64,000 bases of DNA from Sphingorhabdus wooponensis (GCF_003933235.1 NZ_RWJI01000002.1:310001-374000); one strand, 5' to 3'; counted from the stretch's first letter, positions 17,248-26,795 are shown. Notes: generated from the letters alone by a model not told the origin. Made by a program: numbers and translations.

Positions 17248-17679
17248 ATGGAAGAAAAACTCGAACCAAGCGAAAATCAACTCGCCAAGCTCATTTCGTT
17301 GTCCATCGAAACGCCATTAGCTGTGCTCAATCTTTTCGAGTTCAACACCATGGCGAATTATCAGTCCGGCGATCCTGAATATGCAACTAGCGCTTCTGAA
17401 ATCTCCGGCCAAGAAGCGTTCAACCTATATGGCGATGTTGCAGGGAAGACCATTGAGGACCTTGGTGGCCGGGTCGTCATGCAGGCGCCTACTGAGCAGA
17501 TCTTGATCGGAAATGAAGCAGCAAACTGGCATGCGGCTGCCATTATGTATTTTCCAAGTCGGGGTGCGTTCCTGCAAATGATGTCGGATGCAAATTTTCA
17601 GAGGGCGTCGCGGCATCGCAAAGCCGCGCTAAAAAATCATTATATGATCCACTTGAACGGTGAGGCATTCAAAAACTAG
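17248..17679 (+). CDS. DUF1330 domain protein
   Basis: 143 residues. The segment PLAVLNLFEFNTMANY and the later WHAAAIMYFPSRGAFLQMMSDANFQRASRHRKAAL match DUF1330, a small ferredoxin-like alpha/beta-barrel family of unknown function. No signal peptide or membrane helix. It stands alone between two repeat regions, just inside the left-end module of cassette A. Function unknown. Confidence 0.75.
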   Translation: MEEKLEPSENQLAKLISLSIETPLAVLNLFEFNTMANYQSGDPEYATSASEISGQEAFNLYGDVAGKTIEDLGGRVVMQAPTEQILIGNEAANWHAAAIMYFPSRGAFLQMMSDANFQRASRHRKAALKNHYMIHLNGEAFKN

Positions 17680-17718
17680 CTTTCGATTGGCTGCCGATCA
17701 CTTTGAGGACTCCAACCT

Positions 17719-18177
17719 CCGCTTTTGGGTCGTAACCGGAAAGTCCGCTTTGCGCGTTCGTCGAGCCGAAAGCAGACAGCCAGCTCCCGGCTCAGAATCT
17801 GCCATGGCACCTGATTAAGGATGACGGCCGATTAGGATTCCCGTCAAAATAGACTGTTCCAATTGGAACGCTGGCGAACGGTGTTCGACGCCAACGGCTC
17901 CTCCCCGACAAATCGGACTTTTGTGGCGTTTGGGATTGGCGGACCAGTCCCAAAGCGTTACGGATGATCGTCGCTCATCCGTTTTTAGGAGCGAGCTAAA
18001 CACAAAGATGAGCGCAGTGGCAATCGCGCAAACCGACAATGCTCCATCCAAGGCCGACTTAAACACTGAATTTCCAGGATTTTTGCGCGGGCGTTCCAAT
18101 CAGAACGCTGATAAAAACGCACGCTGTAGCCACGCTTTGGGCTGCAAAGGCGATATCACCTAAGTCATTGAAATCAT
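17719..18177. repeat. Cassette left-end module, copy 2
   Basis: About 459 bp, closing cassette A. Palindrome GTTCCAATTGGAAC at 17856-17869 (322 bp from the core), second site GCGTTCCAATCAGAACGC at 18091-18108 (87 bp from the core), hairpin plus T5 at 17960-17987. It is most similar to copy 4 (for example CTCCTCC and GCGCGGGCG where copies 1 and 3 have CTCTTCC and a C-CGGCG form). A 94-codon open frame on the minus strand (17815-18099) is present but not convincing as a gene. Confidence 0.87.
17960..17987 (+). terminator. Hairpin plus T-run inside module copy 2
   Basis: ACGGATGA and TCATCCGT pair perfectly around a 7-base loop and are followed by TTTTT. It would stop rightward transcripts leaving the cassette A cargo before they reach the tRNA core. 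Confidence 0.65.
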
Positions 18178-18223
18178 TGGAGCGGGCGAAGGGATTCGAA
18201 CCCTCGACCCCAACCTTGGCAAG
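18178..18223 (-). repeat. Truncated tRNA-Gly 3' end: attachment-site core, copy 2
   Basis: The same 46 bases as the 3' part of the intact tRNA-Gly at 39772-39817, with the 5' half absent. It separates cassette A from cassette B, 11,236 bp from copy 1 and 10,978 bp from copy 3. Confidence 0.9.
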
Positions 18224-18410
18224 ATTCGGCTCTATGAAATTTTGTCTTTATTTCAGATTGTTGTTTGGCTCTTGGGAAATCCGAACACGATCCGAACATT
18301 CTCCACGCAATTTGCCCAGAGCGGCTTTTGTGCAATGTTTTGGCGGAAGCCGCCACATTTAACGATCCCGCCACTTGTGATTCCGGTGTTCAGGTTTCCA
18401 GAGACGTGCG
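18224..18410. repeat. Cassette right-end sequence of cassette B
   Basis: It shares with 6988 and 29202 the bases next to the core and the two ATCCGAACA direct repeats (18279-18287 and 18290-18298, again 56 bp from the core). The sequence in between (after GAAATTTT) differs from A and C and lacks their AGCTTT-N4-AAAGCT palindrome. Weaker similarity to the cassette C end continues for about 100 bp. Confidence 0.7.
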
Positions 18411-18497
18411 GAAGGTAACAGTGCCCCGAGAGCAATAAGACATCCGCTTATTTTTTTGCGGAGTTTCGGCTAAGCAAAATGCCATGAGATACAGCGA

Positions 18498-18569
18498 GAT
18501 GGCACCACGAGTATTACTCGCGATGCCATCCTACCGGTACCTTTGTCCCACGCACTTAGCCAAAGTGCG
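18498..18569. terminator. Two stem-loops downstream of the TonB receptor gene
   Basis: First: GATGGCA (18498-18504) pairs with TGCCATC (18524-18530), enclosing CGAGTA-T-TACTCG. Second: CGCACTT (18551-18557) pairs with AAGTGCG (18563-18569). They lie 50-120 bp beyond the leftward receptor gene's stop. Neither has a clear T-run, so they may be transcript 3'-end structures rather than classical terminators. The remaining 18411-18497 shows nothing else. Confidence 0.4.
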
Positions 18570-18618
18570 AGAATGGAATTCAACTACCAACTTCTGTTAG
18601 TGCGTATGGTCGGTCTGA

Positions 18619-21132
18619 TTAAAATTTGTAGCCCACTTCGACACCCATCAGGCGACGTGCGCCTGGCGAGATAAATGAACCGCCAAATTCAATCGCTGGA
18701 ATGGCTTCGTTGATATATTTGCGGTCGAGCAAATTGTCAGCGAATGCAGTGACATTCCAGTTGTCACCTTCGAGACCAAAGCGCAGGTTCAAGACACCGA
18801 ACGGATCACGCTTGGCTACGCTGTAATTGGCGTTTCCAACTGCCCCGGGAAGTGCGAGCGCCGAAATTGGCAAAAGCTGGCTGAAAATCGTTGAACGTGT
18901 TTGATCCTGAACGGTGTGAAACCACGTTGCACCGGTAATCCGGTAATCGGCACGCAGAACCAAATCCATGCTGTCATTCAGCGGTGTATCGATCTGGCTA
19001 CCGAGGTTGATTGTGTAGTCTGCGGTATAAGGCGATTTGTTGCCCACGGTGTAAGGCCGTGATGCATTTTCCTTAATTTCGCTGTCCGTCAGGTTGACCG
19101 AACCGAAGACCTTCCAACCATCCATAATTTTGGCTGTTGTGTTCAGCTCGACGCCCTTAACATCGACCTGATCGATGTTGGAAACAACGCGGAGTAGACC
19201 AAAGGAGCCCACGAAGAATTCAAAGAACTGCATGTCTGTGATGCGGGTGTAATAACCAGCAACATCAAACGTAACGCGGTTGTCGAACAACGAACCCTTG
19301 ATACCCGCTTCAAATGAGCTCGACCGTTCTTTGCGGAACAGGTCATTGATCGTCACGCCTGCACCGATTGCAGGAATGTTGAAGTTTGCGTTCACCAGAG
19401 CAGACGAACCGGTGTTGTTGAAGCCGCCGGATTTAAATCCGATGCCCCAGTTGGCGTAGATGTTTGTCGAGCTATTCGGCGTGTAGCTAAGTGTGACCTT
19501 AGGCTGGACTTGCTTAAAGCTTGCCGATTTATCGGCAATTCCGCCTGTTGCGGGAAGGCCGGGATTGATCTTCGCACCGGTAATCGGGTCGAACACATTT
19601 GGCACGAGGTTGGACGTTGTGCGATCTTCAACGTCATAGCGCAATGCAAAGCCAGCTTTGAATTGATCGGACATTTTATAGTCGAGCGAACCAAATGCCG
19701 CATAAACATCGGTCTTGAACGTGTCATTGAACAACTGCGAAGTCGGGTTGCTGCTACCCGGGGCATTGTACAGCGCACGGCTGACACCCTGACCCAGATC
19801 CGCGCCGAGGCTGACGCCTACTGTGCGGTCGATGTGCAGTCCATAGACACCCAATTGCCAGTTCAGCGCGCTATCCGTGTTCGAGGCCAACCGGATTTCG
19901 CCGCTGATATCCTTTTGGTTGCGAATTTGCAGCTGCGTACCGTCGCAGGTTGTCGGGCTGTACGCACCGAAGGTCGAGCCCGTGGCTGGTGCAAAGATAA
20001 ATGGCACTGGAACCTGTCCGATGAAGCCCGGTGCGTTGACCGGGAAGCCCGTCAAAGATGCAGTCGTTGCAAAGCACTTGTTCTGGACTGCAAGGTTTGT
20101 TGCGTTCGAAGGCGCGCCCAGCGCTGGTGAAATATAACGTGCGAAATCAGCCGAGGTGCCGTCGGCCGTCAGGCTTTGGTCAACATCTGCATACAAAGCC
20201 CACGCGGTGAGCCGCGTTGAACCAAAGTCATGATCGATCTTCGCCGAAAGGTCGATCGAACGCTGGTCGTTCGTCGGACGGATGTTGCTGTAGTAACGCA
20301 GTTCGTGTGCATCGACGTCTTCGAAGAATGCGCCGCCAAATGCTTCGATATGAAATACCGAGTTGAAGTTAATCGACGCACCGGAAAACTTGGAATAGCG
20401 TGCTTTTACATCAAGTTCAGTCGCATCGCCCAGTTGCGCCATAAAGCGGCCGTCGATGGAGTAGACTTCCTGATCATCGACCACCTTTTGATCGAGATAC
20501 AAATTGCGGTAAAAACCGTCCGTGCTGCGGTAGTTGCCCGACAGAACGAAGCCTGCATTATCGCCCAACGGCGATGAAATGTAGGCCGATCCTTCCATCG
20601 TTTTTTCATTAGCGTAGCTGAGCTTCACTGCGCCTTCGAGGACATCGCCTGGCTTCACTGTCGATACGACGATTGCGCCAGCAGCAGCGTTGCGACCATA
20701 AATGGCGCCTTGCGGGCCCTTCAATATTTCGATCTGGCGCAGCGTGCCTTGCGTTTGGTTGAGCTGCGCGGTGTTTGTCTTCAAGATGCCGTCAACAACA
20801 AGAGCGACGGAGCTTTCCGCGTCGCGCGCGCCGTTAATCCCGCGGATGTTGATTTGGGTATCACCGGCTTCGGCCGTTCCCGTTACGATTGTTACGCCGG
20901 GTGTAAGCTGAGCAAAGCCTTGCGCATTGTCTGCGCCGGTTTTTGCAAGCGATTCGGCATCAATGACGGATACAGAAGCTGGGACGTCCACGAGCCGTTC
21001 ATTCTGACGACGCGCGGTTACGATGATTTCTTCAGCTTCAACGCCCTCTTCGGCCGTCTGTGCGAAAGCCGTGGTCGGAACTAAAACACTGACTGCTATC
21101 GATGATAGGAGTGCACTTTTCCCAATACGCAT
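18619..21132 (-). CDS. TonB-dependent outer-membrane receptor
   Basis: 837 residues. A signal peptide ends around AFAQ (residue 25), followed by the TonB-box-like EEIIVTARR (residues 34-42), a plug domain with IEILKGPQGAIYGRNAAAGAI, and a 22-strand barrel ending in an aromatic residue (EVGYKF). Length is typical of sphingomonad receptors for plant-derived or aromatic compounds rather than siderophores. It diverges from the GntR gene with a TTGTATACAA operator between them, so it probably imports the compound metabolised by the neighbouring operon. Confidence 0.92.
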   Translation of the reverse strand: MRIGKSALLSSIAVSVLVPTTAFAQTAEEGVEAEEIIVTARRQNERLVDVPASVSVIDAESLAKTGADNAQGFAQLTPGVTIVTGTAEAGDTQINIRGINGARDAESSVALVVDGILKTNTAQLNQTQGTLRQIEILKGPQGAIYGRNAAAGAIVVSTVKPGDVLEGAVKLSYANEKTMEGSAYISSPLGDNAGFVLSGNYRSTDGFYRNLYLDQKVVDDQEVYSIDGRFMAQLGDATELDVKARYSKFSGASINFNSVFHIEAFGGAFFEDVDAHELRYYSNIRPTNDQRSIDLSAKIDHDFGSTRLTAWALYADVDQSLTADGTSADFARYISPALGAPSNATNLAVQNKCFATTASLTGFPVNAPGFIGQVPVPFIFAPATGSTFGAYSPTTCDGTQLQIRNQKDISGEIRLASNTDSALNWQLGVYGLHIDRTVGVSLGADLGQGVSRALYNAPGSSNPTSQLFNDTFKTDVYAAFGSLDYKMSDQFKAGFALRYDVEDRTTSNLVPNVFDPITGAKINPGLPATGGIADKSASFKQVQPKVTLSYTPNSSTNIYANWGIGFKSGGFNNTGSSALVNANFNIPAIGAGVTINDLFRKERSSSFEAGIKGSLFDNRVTFDVAGYYTRITDMQFFEFFVGSFGLLRVVSNIDQVDVKGVELNTTAKIMDGWKVFGSVNLTDSEIKENASRPYTVGNKSPYTADYTINLGSQIDTPLNDSMDLVLRADYRITGATWFHTVQDQTRSTIFSQLLPISALALPGAVGNANYSVAKRDPFGVLNLRFGLEGDNWNVTAFADNLLDRKYINEAIPAIEFGGSFISPGARRLMGVEVGYKF

Positions 21133-21180
21133 GTAACCTTACTCCCCTAGTTTTCCAATTATTGCTTTGGAATGAGCTTA

Positions 21181-21190
21181 TTGTATACAA
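21181..21190. promoter_or_regulatory. GntR operator 1 (TTGTATACAA)
   Basis: A perfect 10-bp palindrome in the 88-bp gap between the divergent TonB receptor and gntR genes, repeated exactly at 21908-21917. The form TTGTATACAA is typical of FCD-class GntR operators. Probably bound by the adjacent regulator, controlling the receptor and itself. Confidence 0.7.
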
Positions 21191-21220
21191 ATGGCATTCG
21201 TCAAGAGGAGCGTTACACTA

Positions 21221-21895
21221 ATGTCCCGGGCATCGGAACGAGCATATAATCACATACGCAGCATGATTTTGTCCGGCGAATTACAGCCCGGGTCTCAAAT
21301 TCGTGAGGAAGCGCTTGCTGAATTATGCGGGGTTTCACGCACGCCCGTGCGTGATTCTCTTCGGCGACTTGAGGCGGAAATGTTCATTCGGCGAAACGAC
21401 TCGCAGCGGAGTTTTGTGGCAGATTGGTCGCTGGATGATCTGGAAGATGCTTTCCAGTTGCGCGCTATGCTGGAGGCGCATGCGGCAAAACGCGCAGCGA
21501 GCCGGATTACCCGTGAGCAATTGAAGCGGCTTCGTCTGCACAATGCTCAGCTGAAGCAGGCAATCGATATTCCGAATCCCGATGTACCAAAATTTTTGGA
21601 TCACAACCGGCAGTTCCATGCAATTATCGTTGCGGCTGCCGCATCCGAGCGACTTGCCAGCATGCTTGGGCAGGTTACCGAACAACCGGTGGTCTTGCGC
21701 ACTGCGCGACAATATGACGCAGAAAATCTGCGCCGTTCGCACCACGAGCATGACGAATTGCTTATCGCGTTTGACAATCGTGATGGTGAGTGGGCTGCGG
21801 CCGTAATGACTGGCCATATCCGGCGCGCATTCCATGCCTATGCGGAAGCGCATTCGACCGATACGGAAATTCGAAAGTCGAATTTGGCTGCATAA
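21221..21895 (+). CDS. GntR-family regulator, FCD domain
   Basis: About 224 residues. The N-terminal winged helix has GELQPGSQIREEALAELCGVSRTPVRDSLRRLEAE, the GntR signature. The helical FCD effector domain (residues 80-215) has the metal-site residues D..FH (HNRQFHAIIVAAA) and histidines near 195. I prefer ATG 21221 because GAGGAG precedes it and the operator at 21181 would then be upstream; ATG 21191 would sit right against the operator. It is probably a repressor released by an organic acid from the cassette B pathway. Confidence 0.88.
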   Translation: MSRASERAYNHIRSMILSGELQPGSQIREEALAELCGVSRTPVRDSLRRLEAEMFIRRNDSQRSFVADWSLDDLEDAFQLRAMLEAHAAKRAASRITREQLKRLRLHNAQLKQAIDIPNPDVPKFLDHNRQFHAIIVAAAASERLASMLGQVTEQPVVLRTARQYDAENLRRSHHEHDELLIAFDNRDGEWAAAVMTGHIRRAFHAYAEAHSTDTEIRKSNLAA

Positions 21896-21907
21896 TCCTA
21901 TTTTATT

Positions 21908-21917
21908 TTGTATACAA
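21908..21917. promoter_or_regulatory. GntR operator 2 (TTGTATACAA)
   Basis: The same perfect palindrome as at 21181, here in the 41-bp gap between gntR and the HMG-CoA-lyase-like gene, placed to control the five-gene catabolic operon. Confidence 0.7.
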
Positions 21918-21936
21918 TTATGCCATTTAAGGTGTG

Positions 21937-22848
21937 ATGAGCATTTCTGACTTTATTGAGTTTGTCGAAGTTGGACCCCGCGATGGCCTTCAAAATGAGG
22001 CTGTATTGGTTTCGACAGAGAATAAGCTGGCGCTGATAAACAGGGCCATCGACGCCGGCGCGCGTCGTATTGAGGTGACCAGTTTTGTGAACCCAAAGCG
22101 CGTTCCTCAAATGGCGGACGCAGAAGACGTCTGTGCCGGTCTGCCGGACCGCAACGACGTCACGTTTATTGGCTTGGTCATGAACTTGCGTGGCGCAGAG
22201 CGGGCCATTGCTTCTGGAAAAATTGACCAGCTCGGTGCGGTATCGGTTGCAACCGATACCTTTGCGATGGCCAATCAAGGTCAAAGCAGCAATGAATCGG
22301 TCGAAGCTGCAAAGGCCATTATCACGCTTGCGCAGTCCGAAGGACGCACGGCGCAATGCACGATTGCTGCGTCCTTTGGTTGTCCATTCGAAGGTGAAGT
22401 GGCGGACAAGCGCGTAATCGAAATGGCGGTCGCCATTGCCGAGGCTGGCGCCGTAGAAATCGCGTTGGCGGATACTATTGGTGTTGGAAACCCAGCACAT
22501 GTTGCGCGGCTCGTGGAACACATTCGCAGGGAGGTTAACCCGCTTCCTGTCCGGGTGCATTTCCATAACACACGGAACACAGGCCTCGCGAACGTATGGG
22601 CCGCTGTTGGCGCTGGCGCGAGCGTCGTAGATGCCTCGCTAGGCGGACTTGGCGGATGTCCATTCGCGCCGGGTGCAGCCGGAAACGTGCCCAGCGAAGA
22701 CGTCGTCTACATGCTTGAGCGCGCAGGCGTCCGCACAGGAATGAATTTACAGAGTTTGATTGAGGCCAGCAATTGGCTTTCAGAAATTATGGGCAGGAAA
22801 TTGCCCGGCATGGTGGCGCAATCGCCATCATTTCCAAAAGCAGCGTGA
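21937..22848 (+). CDS. Hydroxymethylglutaryl-CoA lyase-like enzyme (DRE-TIM family)
   Basis: 303 residues forming the HMGL TIM barrel. The metal-binding EVGPRDGLQNE is at residues 10-20 and the catalytic cysteine loop GGLGGCPFAPGAAGNVPSEDV near 240-260. These enzymes split 3-hydroxy-3-methyl-acyl-CoA thioesters into acetyl-CoA plus a ketoacid. ATG 21937 follows AAGG; a GTG at 21934 is directly adjacent. It leads an operon with hyuA, hyuB and a CoA transferase, so the true substrate may be a CoA thioester made by that transferase and not leucine-derived HMG-CoA. Confidence 0.85.
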   Translation: MSISDFIEFVEVGPRDGLQNEAVLVSTENKLALINRAIDAGARRIEVTSFVNPKRVPQMADAEDVCAGLPDRNDVTFIGLVMNLRGAERAIASGKIDQLGAVSVATDTFAMANQGQSSNESVEAAKAIITLAQSEGRTAQCTIAASFGCPFEGEVADKRVIEMAVAIAEAGAVEIALADTIGVGNPAHVARLVEHIRREVNPLPVRVHFHNTRNTGLANVWAAVGAGASVVDASLGGLGGCPFAPGAAGNVPSEDVVYMLERAGVRTGMNLQSLIEASNWLSEIMGRKLPGMVAQSPSFPKAA

Positions 22849-22858
22849 GGAGAGTTTA

Positions 22859-24907
22859 ATGGGGTATCGTTTGGGCGTGGATGTCGGCGGGACTTTTACC
22901 GACCTGTTGCTGTTCAATGCAGAGACTGGCGCGTTTTGGAGGCACAAAACGCCGTCGACGCCGCATGACAGCAGCGAGGGCATTTTGAACGGCGTCAACG
23001 CGATTTGCGCGAACGCTGGCGTAGATGCGGCAGGCATCGAATATTTTCTCCATGGAACCACGGTGGCGACCAATGCTGTGCTTGAAGGTAAAGGCGCGCG
23101 CGTCGGCCTGATCGTCACGGAAGGATATCGCGATATCATGCAGATCGCCCGGTCTTATGTGCCCGGCGGTCTTGCCGCATGGATTATCTGGCCCAAGCCA
23201 ACGCCATTGGCCGCTTTGGAAGATACGGTCACTGTCGGCGGCCGCATGAACGCACAAGGCGAAGAAGTTCGCCCCTTGGATATAGCCTCGGCAAAAACGG
23301 CTCTGAATTATCTGAAAGAGCAGGGCGTCGAAGCGATTACTGTTAGCTTTATGAACGCTTACACCAATGGCGCGCATGAAAAGCAGGTTGGCGATCTCGC
23401 GCGTGAAATGATGCCGAATGTTCCGGTATCGCTCAGCCATGAAGTTCTTCCGGAAATGCAGGAATATGAGCGGACACTGACAACCGTTGCGAACGCCGCG
23501 GTCCGTCCGGTGGTCGGCAAATATATCTCCAATCTGCGGAGCAAGTTGGCTGACGCTGGCTTTAGCGGCAAACTGTCATTGTTGCGGTCCGATGGTGGAT
23601 TGATGTCCGCGCAAAAAGCGCAGGAGCATCCCGTCGACATTTTGATGTCGGGTCCAGCGGGTGGCGTGACCGGCGCGCTTTGGGTCGGTAAAAACGCAGG
23701 TATCAAGAATATCCTGACGCTTGATGTCGGCGGTACGTCGACCGATGTCGCGCTCATCGAAAATCTCGAACCACGCCGCGTGCGTACGACCGAGGTCGGC
23801 CATTTGGCGGTGCGGGCGTCATCGCTTGATGTCAAAACCGTTGGTGCAGGTGGCGGCTCGATCGCTTATGTACCTGAATTGACCAAGGCCTTGCGCGTTG
23901 GTCCGCAGTCGGCTGGCGCTGTTCCGGGGCCAGTTGCTTATGGCAAGGGTGGCGAAGCGCCAACCGTGACCGACGCCAATGTGGTATTGGGCTATCTTCC
24001 CGAGAACCTGTTGGGTGGAACGTTCCAGCTTGACCGCGAGGGCGCGAAAAAGGCGGTGCAGACCATCGCTGACGCGCTCGGCATTGATCTGATGGCGGCT
24101 GCGCGCGGCATCATTGATATTGTGAACGAAAATATGTTCGGCGCGCTGCGCATGATTTCGGTTCAGCAGGGTTATGACCCACGGCATTTTGCCCTGATGG
24201 GCTTTGGCGGGGCGGGACCCTTGCACGTGAACGCCGTTGCACGGTTGATGGGCAGCTGGCCTGCCGTGTCACCCGTTTCGCCAGGCGTATTATGCGCATT
24301 GGGTGATGCCACGACGCGGATGCGTACAGAAACCGCGCGCAGCTTTTCCCGGCTGGCGACAACAACCGACGCGTCCGAGCTCATCGCTATTTTGAAAGAA
24401 ATGGCAGAGCAGACGCGCGCGCAGTTGCAGTCAGATGGCATCAACGATGCGGACATCACCAGCGAGTTCGAAATTGACGTCCGCTATGCCGGGCAAGCAT
24501 TTGAAGTGCCGTTGACGATTACGCCCGACGTTCTGGAGCGTGATGGCGTTGCGGGCATTCTGGCACGCTTCGACGAGGAACATCTGCGGTTGTTCACCTT
24601 TAACATGGATACGCCGCACGAAATCGTGAACTTGCGTGCCGTTGCCTTGGGGCAGCCGCTCGACTTGCCAGCGGCAGAATTGCCCAAGGGCGATGGAAAC
24701 CCCGCAGCGGCCAAAATGCGCGACCATGTTTTGTGGATGGACGGCAAAGAACAGGCTGCGGTCATCTATGACCGATCAAAGCTGCGGCAGGGGGATGTCA
24801 TTCCTGGCCCGGCCATTGTCGTCGAAATGGATTCGACCACACTTATCGAAACTGGCTGCGTCGCAATCGTCGACAAGGTCGGCAATATCCTGATCAATCT
24901 GGCTTGA
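22859..24907 (+). CDS. hyuA: HyuA: hydantoinase/oxoprolinase family, ATP-dependent subunit A
   Basis: 682 residues. The N-terminal ATPase fold starts RLGVDVGGTFTDLLLF (phosphate-binding loop), then HGTTVATNAVLEGKGARVGLIVTEGYRD; a second loop ILTLDVGGTSTDVALI and a G-A-G-G-G-S-I segment near 340 complete the Hydantoinase_A domain. Family members open cyclic amides (N-methylhydantoin, 5-oxoproline) or carboxylate acetone/acetophenone using ATP. ATG 22859 follows GAGGAGAG. It must work with HyuB, encoded 13 bp downstream. Substrate unknown. Confidence 0.9.
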   Translation: MGYRLGVDVGGTFTDLLLFNAETGAFWRHKTPSTPHDSSEGILNGVNAICANAGVDAAGIEYFLHGTTVATNAVLEGKGARVGLIVTEGYRDIMQIARSYVPGGLAAWIIWPKPTPLAALEDTVTVGGRMNAQGEEVRPLDIASAKTALNYLKEQGVEAITVSFMNAYTNGAHEKQVGDLAREMMPNVPVSLSHEVLPEMQEYERTLTTVANAAVRPVVGKYISNLRSKLADAGFSGKLSLLRSDGGLMSAQKAQEHPVDILMSGPAGGVTGALWVGKNAGIKNILTLDVGGTSTDVALIENLEPRRVRTTEVGHLAVRASSLDVKTVGAGGGSIAYVPELTKALRVGPQSAGAVPGPVAYGKGGEAPTVTDANVVLGYLPENLLGGTFQLDREGAKKAVQTIADALGIDLMAAARGIIDIVNENMFGALRMISVQQGYDPRHFALMGFGGAGPLHVNAVARLMGSWPAVSPVSPGVLCALGDATTRMRTETARSFSRLATTTDASELIAILKEMAEQTRAQLQSDGINDADITSEFEIDVRYAGQAFEVPLTITPDVLERDGVAGILARFDEEHLRLFTFNMDTPHEIVNLRAVALGQPLDLPAAELPKGDGNPAAAKMRDHVLWMDGKEQAAVIYDRSKLRQGDVIPGPAIVVEMDSTTLIETGCVAIVDKVGNILINLA

Positions 24908-24920
24908 GGAGGCGAACGAC

Positions 24921-26795
24921 ATGCCCGCCCAAATCATTCAAACGAACAACACTCCCTTCAACAAGATCGCTATCGATCCGGTAACGCTCGACATCATCGA
25001 AAACGCGCTGCGTAATGCCCGCATCGAAATGGATGCAACGCTGGTGCGCACAGCCATGTCCCCCGGCATTCGCGAACAAGGCGATGCATTCCCCTTGATC
25101 GCGGACCACACTGGCAAGATGATTGTCGGCCAATTTGGCAGCTTCATCGGCGGCTTCCTCGATAACTTCGAAGGAACACTCGAAGACGGCGACATGATTT
25201 TCTTGTCCGACCCATATTCCTGCGCAGGCGCGGTTAGCCATTCCAACGACTGGCTCGTACTCTTGCCCGTGTTCAAAGACGGGCGTTTGATCGCCTTTAC
25301 GTCAATGTTTGGTCACCAGTCCGACATCGGCGGCAAAGTCGTCGGTTCGATGCCCATCAACGCCCGTTCGATTTTTGAAGAAGGCGTCCGCATTCCGCCC
25401 GTCAAAATCTGGAAAAAGGGTGAATATAATGACGATCTGATGAAGCTCGTCATGCACCAAACCCGCAAGCCCGATTGGTGTCAGGCGGATTTGAACGCAC
25501 TTATCGCTTCATGCCGGGTCGCCGCACGCCGCGTCATCGAAATGGCTGCCCGCTTTGGTGATGATGTCTATATCTCGGCAACGCAGGAGCTGCTGGCCCG
25601 CAACCATCGCGCCATGAAATCGCTCATCGCCATGGCCATTGGCGAAGAACCGGTCAGCTTCGAAGATTATATCTGCGATGACGGTATGGGCGCTGGCCCG
25701 TATAAAATTAAGTGCACCATGTGGCGCGAAGGCGAAAAGGTTGTACTCGATTTTGCCGGTACGGACCCGCAAAGTCAGGCTTCCATCAACTTTCTCCTGA
25801 ACGAAAACATGTTCAAAATGTTCTTTGGCATTTACATGATCATGGTCTTTGATCCGCAGATTTTGTTCAACGATGGCTTTTATGATTTGATCGATGTCCG
25901 CATTCCGGACGGCTCACTTCTCAAGCCGAAATTTCCAGCAGCGCTCTCTGGTCGCACCCATGCGCTGGGCCGCATTTTCGACATTTTAGGTGGCCTTTTG
26001 GGACAAAAAACACCGGAATTCCTGAATGCGGCGGGTTTTTCCTCAAGCCCCCATGTCTTTTATTCAGGCAATGATAAAAAGGGTGATTGGTTCCAACTGT
26101 TCCAGATCGGCTTTGGCGGAATTCCTGGACGTCCGATGGGCGATGGGCCAGACGGCCACTCGCTGTGGCCGGGCTTTACCAATGTGCCCAACGAATTTCT
26201 GGAGCGGTATTTCCCGCTGCTGATCGAACGTTATGAAACCGAACCCGACAGCGGCGGCGCTGGTCTGCATCGCGGCGGCAACGGTATCCACATGACCTAC
26301 CGTTTTCTGGCAGCAGGCACGATATCGATCCATGATGACCGCTGGTTCGTTCCACCATGGGGCGTCAATGGCGGTGAACCGGGCAAGCGCGCACGCAAGA
26401 TTCTCGAAAAAGCTGACGGCACTTCGCAGATCATCGGCAACAAGGTTGAGGACGTGCATGTCGAAGAGGGCGATCAATTGCACTTCATCACCTGGGGCGG
26501 CGGCGGCTGGGGCGATGCGCTTGATCGCGACCCCGCGTTGGTTGGCAAAGAAATCGTCCAAGGGCTTGTCACTGTCGAAGGTGCAAAAGCTTATGGCGTC
26601 ATTGCTAACGCAAATGGCGACGTTGATGCCGATGCTACCGAAACATTGCGCAGCCGTTTACGGCAAGAGCGTGGTGAGCTTCCCTTGTTCAATTACGGAC
26701 CCGGCATTGAAGCCTTGCGGGCCAATTGCGAGGCCGAAACAGGCTTGAAGGCACCGGTTCAGCCCGTCTGGACCACGCTGGAGGCAGCCGAGTGA
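24921..26795 (+). CDS. hyuB: HyuB: hydantoinase/oxoprolinase family, subunit B
   Basis: 624 residues, the Hydantoinase_B domain. DPVTLDIIENALRNARIEMDATLVRTAMSPGIREQGDAF is the family opening, followed by SDPYSCAGAVSHSNDW and H-Q-S-D-I-G-G metal-site regions, and near the C-terminus GGAGLHRGGNGIHMTYRFL. GAGGAGG precedes the ATG by 10 bases. It forms the catalytic partner of HyuA. Its stop overlaps the next start (GTGA). Same uncertainty of substrate as HyuA; a carboxylase role would usually need a third small subunit, which is absent here. Confidence 0.9.
   Translation: MPAQIIQTNNTPFNKIAIDPVTLDIIENALRNARIEMDATLVRTAMSPGIREQGDAFPLIADHTGKMIVGQFGSFIGGFLDNFEGTLEDGDMIFLSDPYSCAGAVSHSNDWLVLLPVFKDGRLIAFTSMFGHQSDIGGKVVGSMPINARSIFEEGVRIPPVKIWKKGEYNDDLMKLVMHQTRKPDWCQADLNALIASCRVAARRVIEMAARFGDDVYISATQELLARNHRAMKSLIAMAIGEEPVSFEDYICDDGMGAGPYKIKCTMWREGEKVVLDFAGTDPQSQASINFLLNENMFKMFFGIYMIMVFDPQILFNDGFYDLIDVRIPDGSLLKPKFPAALSGRTHALGRIFDILGGLLGQKTPEFLNAAGFSSSPHVFYSGNDKKGDWFQLFQIGFGGIPGRPMGDGPDGHSLWPGFTNVPNEFLERYFPLLIERYETEPDSGGAGLHRGGNGIHMTYRFLAAGTISIHDDRWFVPPWGVNGGEPGKRARKILEKADGTSQIIGNKVEDVHVEEGDQLHFITWGGGGWGDALDRDPALVGKEIVQGLVTVEGAKAYGVIANANGDVDADATETLRSRLRQERGELPLFNYGPGIEALRANCEAETGLKAPVQPVWTTLEAAE

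Larger units (their letters stand above)
6988..18223. mobile_element. Cassette A (11,236 bp): sulfide detoxification and cytochrome bd cargo
   Basis: The unit lies between the truncated tRNA-Gly cores at 6942 and 18178. It starts with the right-end sequence and finishes with module copy 2 plus the second core. Cargo: ArsR regulator, peroxiredoxin, persulfide dioxygenase, YeeE/YedE pair, rhodanese-SQR, SulP, cydAB, DUF2474 peptide, methyltransferase and a DUF1330 protein. No recombinase gene is present. The flanking repeats define it; mobility is inferred. Confidence 0.8.

Noticed and set aside
17719-18177. The left-end module as an insertion sequence
   Set aside because: It is under 0.5 kb, has no transposase, no terminal inverted repeats and no target duplication; it always sits on the tRNA core.
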